Shown here: piece by piece, positions 51,096 through 59,484 of the stretch
How positions within the stretch are numbered: the stretch's first letter is position 1
How the letters are laid out: each line of letters opens with the position of its first letter
Assembly: GCA_963575745.1 (NCBI GenBank)
Contig: CAUYUJ010015282.1
Location: 351,151-415,150, forward strand
Source of the DNA: Prorocentrum cordatum
Taxonomy: Eukaryota; Sar; Dinophyceae; Prorocentrales; Prorocentraceae
DNA: 64,000 nt
Reading direction: 5' to 3'
Position numbers and translations under genes: made by a program
Notes under the pieces: generated by a model
The model's input: only the letters and a program-made list of their open reading frames with translations
The model's database searches: none
What the model was told of the DNA's origin: nothing

Positions 51096-52883
51096 CGTCG
51101 CCGCCAGGTAGTAGGAACGGTCGCCATCTCTCTTGGGACGCGGGGGCTCCTTCTGCGTGGATCCCGTCGTCGTCGGCTTGGGCTTGTACGGGTTGGTGCA
51201 CTCCTTTCGCCAGCGGCCCTTCTGGCCGCAGTTGGCGCACCTCGTCCTGAGCTTCAGCTGGCTGACGCTCAGCCGCTGACGCCCTGTTCCCGAAAGTGGA
51301 GCCGGCCTGCCACCGCTGCGCTTGCTGTCGAAGAAGTCCCGGTCTCGCGCGATCGCCTTCTTCAGCTCTCTGCTCTCAGCCCACTTTCGAGGCTTGCCCG
51401 AGGTCGCTCGCTTCTCATCCAAAACTGCGGCTAGTACTGCCACTGCCAGATCTTCGTCCAGCTCCTGGCTCTCGATCGCCTCGTAGAAGGCCGCCGCGTC
51501 AGCGTCGTCCATGATGAGGTCCCGCTCGAACTCGTAGTAGATGGCGGCGTCGGCGCTCCCGTCTTCGTCGTCACTCTGGTCCGCGGCGCACACCTTCTGC
51601 TTTCTTGCTTGCGACCCCTTTTTCCGAACATCCATCTTCATCAGTCCGCGCTTGATCGACTCCAGGTCCTCCTTGCCCTGAGTGATCGACAGAAGGTTTA
51701 TCATGTTCTGCTCTGTCAGCCCTGATCCGTTCTTCAGCTGCTGCACTTGCACTTTCTCCGGTAAGTCCAGACCGTGTCGCCGCGCCGTGCGTACTTGGAG
51801 ATCCCGCCTCATCACGTACTGCGTGTACGTCTCCCCCGAGCGGATCTCCGTGTCTTCGAGCACGAGCCTGTACGCCTCCTTCGCCTCGTCGTCGTCCTGG
51901 TCGCCCCTGCACCTCTTCAGGAACGCGTAGAGCGTCTCCATGCCCGACGGGCCGTCGAGCTCGTCCTGATAATGCAGGAGGCGTTCCTACAGGTCTGGAG
52001 GTAGACCGTCTATGACCTTGCCCGCCTGCTGCTCTGCCGGCAGCCCCGTGCGCCGGCTCCATCTCTTCACCTGCACCAGCCAGACGTCGAGCCTCTCGAA
52101 GCCCTGCCACGGCTGCGGGCCCTGCGTGTCATTCGGCCGCCAACCGCCTGTGGCCCCCTGCTCCGTGAACGACTGCGCCGGCCATCCCGAGACGGGCGCA
52201 GCTGGAGGCGGTGGTGCGTCGGCTGCCTCGAGCGACGTCGCCCCGGCTGCTCCTGCCGCGGTCGCCGCTGCTCGTGCCTGAGGCTGGCTGGCCGCGGCTG
52301 CTGCTGCCGCCGCCGCTGGTGCCTGAGGCTGGCTGGCCGCGGCCTCTGCCGCCGCTGCCGCCGGTGCCCGAAGCTGGCTGTCCGTTGCTGCCGCGGTGGC
52401 CGTCGTCGCCGGCGCCGGAGGCGAGGTGCCTCCTGCAGCAGCCGCTGCTCCGCCCATCAGGGCTCGCGGGAGCGGAGGCTGCTCTGGCGCCGTGAACATG
52501 GCCCAGCTCGCGCTACCCCAGCCCGAGCCGTCCCACGGCTGCCACGGAACCCAGCGCCATCGGCCGGCACTCCATCCCTGTCAGTCGTTCGCCTGGCTGC
52601 CCTGCTGCCAGGGATCTCCGCCTGGCTGCTGCCACGGGTCGCTCCCCGCGGCCGTGGCCGCCGCCGCGGCTGCTGCTGCCACGCTGTCCGCCGCCGCGGC
52701 TGCTGCCGCTGCGTCAGCGGGGTGGTCCCCGCTCGCTGCTGGTGAGGCCCCGCTGGAGGCCGGCTGCGGCGGGCGGGTGCCTTCGGTCTGCTCTCTGTGC
52801 GTCTCCTCCTCCGTGGTGTCTGGAGGGGCAGGCATCTGCCCTCCGTCTGCGCTCCCCGACGCCTCGTGGCCCTCCTCAACCAT
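51085..52883 (-). pseudogene. Copia gag, three pieces in one frame
   Basis: It starts at the ATG at 52883, five bases after the primer-binding site. The N-terminus is Ala/Pro-rich with WQQ repeats. One TGA at 52583-52581 and one TAG at 51989-51987 interrupt the single frame. The middle includes WLVQVKRWSRRTGLPAEQQA, and ERLLHYQDELDGPSG lies straight after the TAG, followed by FLKRCRGDQDDDEAKEAY. Near the end is a zinc knuckle CANCGQKGRWRKEC (51239-51198), where the usual His is Arg (CGC). A gag capsid-like role is inferred from position and knuckle. Confidence 0.8.
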
Positions 52884-52885
52884 CA

Positions 52886-52899
52886 CGCTCCTGCTACCA
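52886..52899 (-). promoter_or_regulatory. Primer-binding site, initiator tRNA-Met type
   Basis: Sense-strand TGGTAGCAGGAGCG begins one base after the 5-prime LTR. The first nine bases match the complement of the 3-prime end of eukaryotic initiator tRNA-Met (...CTGCTACCA), the primer used by many copia elements. Confidence 0.75.
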
Positions 52900-52900
52900 T

Positions 52901-53120
52901 TGTGAGCCGACGATCGGATCGAGAGGGACGGACGGGCGCGGGGAGAGGGCGACTGAGGGTCGCTGGGGCCCGCCTCTCCTCCCCACGTTTTCAGAGACTT
53001 GAGCCACAACAATCACAGTACGCGCACGCCTGCAGCAGAGAATAGCAAAGCACGAGACTATTCACGCAGGCTCCCAACATACCTAGCTCGAAGGGTGGGG
53101 TGGCAAGGATATACAAGACA
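52901..53120 (-). repeat. Copia 5-prime LTR
   Basis: Same TGT...ACA ends as the 3-prime LTR. The sense strand contains TGTTGTGGCTCAAGTC near its middle. Its end resembles the dinoflagellate spliced leader end TTTTGGCTCAAG. Confidence 0.93.
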
Positions 53121-53125
53121 ACGAG
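53121..53125. repeat. Copia target-site duplication, right
   Basis: ACGAG, identical to 43358-43362. Confidence 0.85.
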
Positions 53126-53350
53126 GCTGCGACGGCGAGCACGGAACCGCCAGACCGCCGGCCAGGCCCAGACGACCGGCGGCGATGAGGCGGCGACGGC
53201 GAGCACGGAGCCGCCAGACCGCCGCCCAGGCCCTGACGACGGGCGAAGACGAGGCGGCGACGGGGCGGCGACGGCGAGCATGGAGCCGCCAGACCAGCAA
53301 CCCCCCTGAAGCACGGGCGACGACGATGCGGCGACGGCGAGCAAAGAACC
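53126..53350. repeat. 63-75-bp minisatellite hosting the copia insertion
   Basis: GACGGCGAGCACGGAGCCGC then CAGACCG recurs at about 53131, 53195, 53270 and 53333. The DNA left of the element (43340-43362) belongs to the same sequence type. Confidence 0.8.
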
Positions 53351-53954
53351 GCCAGACCGACAACCCCTCCCATTTCCTTATACCGCAGATATGAAATTCT
53401 GAATGCAAGCGCTGTTTGGGGCAAAAACTCCACACCCGCCTCGCACACCTTGCATAAAAAGGCTGCAAGGCCCAAAGTGTGCCAGCGCTCCCTGGAGATC
53501 CCACCTGGTGTTCTCGGGTGGGGATCACGCAAGTCAGGTAGGCCTTGCACCAGTCGGTGCGTGAGCAGAGAAAGAACATGAAGCCAGCAAGCCTTCAGCA
53601 ATGTGGTCAGGCCTTGACTATTCGCTCCAACTCGCGAGCGGCACCACCGTTTTGGCAGAAGTAGTCCGCGAGTCGCGCATGGGAGCCAGAACCTCCCAAT
53701 GCACTCTTCAACACAGGGTGCCCCCAAGTTTGGCGATACGTATTTGTTTTTGTACGCTGGAGGCCCCCAGTGGGATCACCCGAAACAACAATAGCTTGTC
53801 TGGTGCGTTGGAAGTCTGCCTCTGTTCTCCTTCCTCAAACCTCCCGCGCCGAAGTGACTCCCTGACGGTCTCAGGGGGTGCTGCGAGGGTGCCGAGAGGC
53901 CGAAGATGGCGAAGCGCCTCAGTGTTGTGGTTGTTCGATGCGTTGGACATCTGC

Positions 53955-54135
53955 CTCTGTTTTACAGTAGGGGGCCGACCACAAGAAACCTTCCACAAGA
54001 AACTCAACCCTGAGATCTCAGAACGTCCACAGACTTTTGGTGCGGGCAGGTTGCGCTCTTCATAGCAAAACCATCGAAGCCCAAAAAAGCCAGGGCAGCC
54101 TGGAGGCAAGCAGGGTGTTTCTTGGCCTGGGTCTC
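53955..54135 (+). repeat. Family H, copy 7
   Basis: GGGCCGACCACAAGAAACCT, TCCACAAGAAACTCAACCCT, GCCAGGGCAGCCTGGAGGCA and AGCAGGGTGTTTCTTGGCCT give the full family order in one copy. Confidence 0.72.
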
Positions 54136-54194
54136 CACCGTATTCACCGAGCCCTCAGATTCGACGTCGCGAAACACTTGAATTTGGAGTCCTG

Positions 54195-54370
54195 AAACGG
54201 TGCGGTGACAGACTGTGCGGTGACCTCGAAATCCCCCAAGATCTCACCGCACGGTCCGTCAACGCACGGTTTCGAGACCTCGGATGCCCCAGTCGCCCGA
54301 GACGTCCTCGGAGAACGACCCGAGTCCAAAACCGTGCGGTGACCCCGAATCCCCACCGACTCACCACACG
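54195..54370. repeat. Inverted CCGTGCGGTGA motifs
   Basis: GTGCGGTGA occurs at 54201, 54218 and 54333. Its inverse TCACCGCACGG is at 54245 and a variant TCACCACACGG at 54361. The layout suggests nested small hairpins. Confidence 0.5.
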
Positions 54371-54589
54371 GTGCCCCGTTTGGGGGCCCCCGAACTTGAA
54401 ACGAAGCTGAAAGCCACGACCGGAGCCTTCAACCCGATCACTCCGCGCCCTAGCTCGAGCCCGACCGATCCTCGAGGGCCTCGGGGCCCGAAGCAAGGCC
54501 GACAGCGCCTGGCTCGGATAAACTATTGCGACGCCAGGATCCCAGGGAAGGTCTACTTCTGCTCCTCCTCCTCGATTCTCCTGCGAAGC

Positions 54590-54825
54590 AGCGACTCCCC
54601 TGACGGTCCTCGAATCTCGACCCTCCTGAACCTCTTCGAGCTTCCTCGAGCCTCCTCGAACCTCCACGGGCATCCTGAACCTCCTCGAAGCTCCTCGAAG
54701 CTCCTGAAAGCTCCTCGAAGAGCTTCCTCGAAGAGCTCCTAGCTCCTCGAGCCGCCTCGAGGCTCCTCGGAGTTTCTCGAAGCTCCTCGGAGCTCCTCGA
54801 AGCTCCTCGACGGTGCTGACTTTCT
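54590..54825. repeat. CTCCTCGAAG decamer minisatellite
   Basis: AGCTCCTCGAAGCTCCTCGA and close variants fill about 230 bp. Confidence 0.8.
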
Positions 54826-54880
54826 TCTGTCCTAGAAGTTCCCGCGCAGCAGCGATTACCTGACCGTCCTAGAGGAACAA

Positions 54881-55002
54881 AGTGCATAAACATGATTTCT
54901 CGGAGGTCCGCGCAGATTTCTTGGGTCGGCGCTGGACCCCCTTGCCTGGCGCGCGAAGCGCGCACCTAAGACATCTGCGCGGAGCGCCGATCGATTATGC
55001 TT
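54881..55002. repeat. Family M, copy 3
   Basis: GCATAAACATGATTTCTCGG, AGGTCCGCGCAGAT and GGCGCTGG face ATCTGCGCGGAGCGCCGATC and GATTATGCTTGTGC. Confidence 0.65.
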
Positions 55003-55169
55003 GTGCGATTTGTTTGTGCTTCGTGGCCCGAACCCGCAGCTAACCCTATGCCCCTGAGGTTCACAGGGTGGGGATAATAAAGTTCGGGGTCCAGGGAGGA
55101 TTTGAAACCGTTCCCCAGCAGGTCGCAGCATGAAGGACGTTGAGGGGGGAGAAGGGAAGGGGTGGGAGG

Positions 55170-55191
55170 AGCAGACAGTCGTAGTAGTAGC

Positions 55192-55268
<77 letters not shown>

Positions 55269-55331
55269 GAGTAGTAGTAGTAGTGGTGGTGGTGGTGGTG
55301 GTGGTGGTGGTGGTGGTTGTCGTGGTGGTGC

Positions 55332-55408
<77 letters not shown>

Positions 55409-55449
55409 CCAGTAGTAGTAGTAGTCGTTGTAGTCGTAGTAGTAGTAGC

Positions 55450-55490
<41 letters not shown>

Positions 55491-55562
55491 CAGTAGTACT
55501 AGTAGTAGTAGCAGTAGTAGTAGTAATAATAATAATCGTAGTAATCGTCGTCGTAGCAGTAA

Positions 55563-55617
<55 letters not shown>

Positions 55618-55625
55618 TGTTGTTA
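55170..55625. repeat. (AGT)n microsatellite
   Basis: About 450 bp of AGTAGTAGT with a GGT block at 55280-55330 and AAT/CGT variants near 55525. It gives poly-Val or poly-Ser frames on one strand and poly-Thr or poly-Tyr on the other. Confidence 0.95.
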
Positions 55626-56176
55626 CTGTTGTAGGGGAGGGGGGAAAGAGAAGGGAGGCGGGAGGGAGGAGGAGCGGGGGAGGAATTTCGAACAAAACAA
55701 AGTTGCACGCCGTTCGCATTTCTTTTTAAAAAACCTATCATTTCAGAAAGGTGTTTCAAATCCTCGCGTGGCGGGGTTAATCTCGAGCACTTTCCGGCGA
55801 TAACAAAAACCTGGAGATAAAACAACGAATGCGAATAAGGTTGATGTAATCGTACTAGTCGTACTCGTAGTCGTAGTTGTAGAAGTCGTACTAATACATG
55901 ATGGTCATGATGATGACAATCGCATGCTGCTGATGCTGATGATGCGGTAAGAAGATTTACCATATGATGTGTACTTTCCGCGGTGATAATGAAATCCGGC
56001 ACCGCCGCCTCCCACCGCCGACTGAACTGTATTGGCTGGCTAGGGCATGCGGTTACGCAACAGCGATGGCGAAACGGAGAAGGGCGACGAGGGGACAGAA
56101 AGAGAGCCTCCGCAGCCACGAGCGCGACGATGCGGATTACTTCCAGACTAGCCTAAGAAGAAAAGAGGCATTCAAC

Positions 56177-56280
56177 AAAAACTTTTGGCGCTCCGCGCGA
56201 ATTTCTTGGATCCGCGCTGGGCCCCCCCTCCCTGGCGCGCGGAGTGCGCCAGTGGTGGCGCCGGAGCGCCGAAAGTTTAC
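56177..56280. repeat. Family M, copy 4
   Basis: AAAACTTTTGGCGCTCCGCG faces GCGCCGGAGCGCCGAAAGTT. The inner parts TTCTTGGATCCGCGCTGG and GCGCCAGTGGTGGC match the family. Confidence 0.65.
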
Positions 56281-56834
56281 ACGTCGTTCATTTCTAATCG
56301 TGCTCATTCCTAACTGTGCTCGTTTCTAATTGTACCTGGCCCCCTAGTGGCCAGGACTAGGCCCAGGAAAAAACAATGAGAAATGAAAGGATCGTGGCCC
56401 CCCGAAAATCAAATAACTTTCGAAGAGTTGGAAACGAACTATGTGTATGTTTATGGCGACTGTTCTTCTTCGATCGGTTGGAAGATTCTCCTGGGGGTCT
56501 TGCCCTTGGAGGGCTTGTTCCTCCTCGGACCTCCCGCGCAGCAGCGACTCCCTGACGGTCCTGACCCGCACCACCGTGCCGGCCCGGGCCTGCAGCTCGG
56601 CCTCGCCAGGCCCGCGGAGCATGGCCGCATGTTCGAGGAGCTCCTCGGCGTTGAGGTTGGGTCGAGCATGTCCCCCTACAGGCAGATTCTGGAGGACACA
56701 TATAGAGCAAATTCAAGAGTGGCCAATCAAAAATCGGAGAAACCGTCCCCAGAATATGTCTTGACCATTTCGAATTTTCCTCCTGTAGAGGGACATGCCC
56801 GATTTGAAATTAAGGGGAGGCCCTCTCCTCCAGC

Positions 56835-57025
56835 AGAGGAGGAGGAGGAGGAGGAGGAGGAGGAGGAGGAGGAGGAGGAGGGGGAGTAGTTATTCAGAAG
56901 AAAGAGGAGGAGGAGGAGGAGGAGGAGGAGGAGGAGAGGAGGAGGAGGAGGAGGAGGAGGAGGAGGAGGAAGGAGGAGGAGGGGAGGAGGAGGAGGAGAG
57001 AGGAGGAGGAGGAGGAGGGGGAGGA
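56835..57025. repeat. (GGA)n tract
   Basis: Purine triplets with one TTATTCAGAAG interruption near 56890. Confidence 0.9.
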
Positions 57026-57047
57026 GGGCTGGGGGTGGGGGTGCCCG

Positions 57048-57115
57048 AGCAGACGGTGCTGGAGGATCGCGCCGCACCGCCGATGCACCGCCGGTGTGCG
57101 TCGGCAGGACGTCGG
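57048..57115. repeat. GATGCATC-family fragment
   Basis: GGTGCTGGAGGATCGCGCCG then CACCGCCGATGCACC resembles the left end of 22672 with transitions. Confidence 0.5.
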
Positions 57116-57249
57116 CGGCGCAGCGGCGCGGCCTTGGCGCGACGAGGCTCGTGCTCTCGGCGTCGCGCCGGGCCGCGCCGGAGGCACCGGACGTCGCTGA
57201 AAGGGGTGAAGGGGGAGGAGGCCGAGAAGGAAGAGGAGGGTGCACAAGG

Positions 57250-57345
57250 AAGAGGAGGAGGAGGAGGAGGAGGAGGAGGAGGAGGAGGAGGAGGAGGAGG
57301 AGGAGGAGGAGGGGGCGGAGGAGGAGGAGGGGGCGGAGGACAAGA
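57250..57345. repeat. (GGA)n tract
   Basis: GGAGGAGGAGG for about 95 bp. No gene is recognised in 57345-58900. The sequence is G/C- and A/G-rich with GGCCTTCTCGGAAGG palindromes around 57990-58145. Confidence 0.85.
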
Positions 57346-58914
57346 GAAAGGAGCTGCAGCAGGATAGGGGTATTATGAAAAGGAGGAGGGGGATGCTAGG
57401 AGGATGCGGGGGCGTGGGCGTCCGACCCCCCGTCGCAGCTCGGACCCCGCTCGGGGGCACCTGGCGGTGTGGCTTGCCTGTGGGCTTGCTTGTTCGGGTG
57501 TCGTTTGTCTGTGTGGCGTCCGCCTCTTTCGTGTTACATGCTTTTTTTGTTGGGGGGGGTCTGTCTGTTTGGGTTGCCGAGGTTGCTTCTTCATGTCTGG
57601 CTTCCTGCCTGTAGATGTGGTAGGCCGTTGGTTCTCCCTGTTGTGTAGTTTGGACCCTTGAAGGGGCCCCAGGACACACAAATAAATACACACAAATCAA
57701 AAGATTCCTCCAATTTTCCGATATTTTCTGGGTTTCTGCCTTCCCCCCCACTTCCCATATTTTCCCATATTTTCTATGGGATCGAAGATTAATTGTGTCT
57801 GTGTGTTTGTTCCCTCCTGAACCCTGGCCCCCTCCCGTTCCTGCCTCCCTTTTCTCCCCCCTCCCCTTGGCTGCCCCGGTGCGCCGCGCGCAGAGCACGT
57901 GGCGTGCTGGCACGGGGCTCAGCACACAGACGGAGCACGTGCGCGACGAGAAAACAAAACTCGGCGGCGAGCGGAGGGGGGGGAAGCGGGAAGGAGAAGG
58001 CCTTCTCGGAAGGGAGGGAGGGGGGAATTGAGAAGGAGAAGAGGGGGAGTGAGAAGGAGAAGAGGAGAAGGAGAAGGAGAAGACCTTCTCTGAGAAGGGG
58101 CAAGCGAGGGGGGAAGCGGGAAGGAGTGGGCCTTCTCGGAAGGCGGCGGGGCTCCTCGGGAGGCCTCCGGCCTTCTGAGATATGCTCTGTGCCTTCGGGG
58201 AGGGCTTAGGGTACCTCGAAGGCCAGGGGACTTCCGAGCCTTCTGAGAGGGCCCGCCCCTCCTCACTTCCCCCCGGGCTCACCGCTGACAAACGGGTCTT
58301 GCGCGAGATGACGTAGCCACCTTACGCGGTTGCTTACCCGGGCCGCCAGCGCGTCACACCGCGTGGGGAGCGAGGGCGCTTACGCGCGACCTTACGCGGA
58401 CAGTCTGTGCGCGAATGTCGGCGCAATCGACCCTGTTTGTTCGCGTCGCTCACGTGGGTCTGGCGCGATGCGTTCGCCAAAACGTGGGCCAACACGTGCC
58501 GGGCGAACAAAAGAAACGTGTTAACACGGACGTTCTGAACACGGTGCGTGCTGTGTGTCAGCACGGGCGCATCAGTGCAGCTGAGTCCCTCCCCTCCTCC
58601 CCCCTTGCGTCGCGCCCCCCCCCCCCACCTCCCCTCGGGGCCACCCTCTGGGCTCCCCTTGGGCCGCTCCCGTCGTCGCGCTCATCGTGACCGCAAGCTG
58701 CTCGGGTGCTCCTGCCTCCGGCCTCCTCCCTCCCACCATGCTCCCTCCCGCCTCCCCCTCCCGTCGTGGGGCCTCCCTCGCTCCCCCTCCCTCCCTCCTC
58801 CCTCCTCGCCCTCCCTTCCTCCCCCCGATCCGGTCGCTGGTGCCCCCGCCCTCCCTGGGGCCCCCCGCCGTCGTCACTCTCGTCGCTGTACGAGCTCGCT
58901 GCGCCCGTCGTTTC

Positions 58915-59068
58915 CGTCCTCCTCCTCCTCCTCCTCCTCCTCCTTCTCCTCCTCCCTCCTCCTCCTCCTCCCTCTCCTCCTCCTTCCTCCTCCTCCTCCT
59001 GCTCCTCCTCCTCCTCCTCCGCATCTGCCCCTGCCTCCTCCTCCGCCTCCTCCTCCTCCTCCTCGCTG
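58915..59068. repeat. (CTC)n tract
   Basis: CTCCTCCTCC on the plus strand. Confidence 0.9.
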
Positions 59069-59484
59069 GAGCGCAATCGAATCGGAGCCGCGTGGACCCG
59101 GAATCAAAACAAATCGACGCTGCGCCAGCTCGAGTGCACTCGAAATCGGAAACGTGCATCAGAGTGTTGGCACCGGGACGGCTCGAATGGGAAACCTGAG
59201 ACACAGTAATTCGGATTGGCCAGGTGGAGTCGGAACGCGCCATGTGAGAGGCCACGAACGCGGAAAAAGCTCGGGACCGTTTGCCCTCGGGATCCCTTTT
59301 CTGTATTTTTCTGTCGCCGCTAAGGGTAAACAGCTGACTTCTCCGTCCCAGATCCGTCCCAGATGGAGGGGGGGGCACAGGCATGCTTCTGGCAGCCAAT
59401 GGTGTAGCACACAGCACAGCAGAAGGTTGGAGGCGGTCGGGGGCTCTGAACTGGCTGGGGCACCAGAGAGGCCGTCAAGAGCCT

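Larger units (their letters stand above)
43363..53120 (-). mobile_element. Complete copia-type LTR retrotransposon with decayed ORFs
   Basis: A 9758-bp element transcribed on the minus strand. It has two 220-bp LTRs with TGT...ACA ends, a 5-bp target-site duplication, a primer-binding site after the 5-prime LTR and a G-run beside the 3-prime LTR. Domain order is gag with zinc knuckle, aspartic protease, a Cys/His linker, an SPxC/EHP domain, integrase, then RT and RNase H. Integrase before RT defines the copia order. The LTRs differ at 5 of 220 sites. The coding region, by contrast, has at least three in-frame stops and about seven frame changes. Confidence 0.93.

Noticed and set aside
48311-51127. 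A single 938-residue protein
   Set aside because: The protease start and the end are real, but 50130-49363 is better explained by another frame with natural composition.
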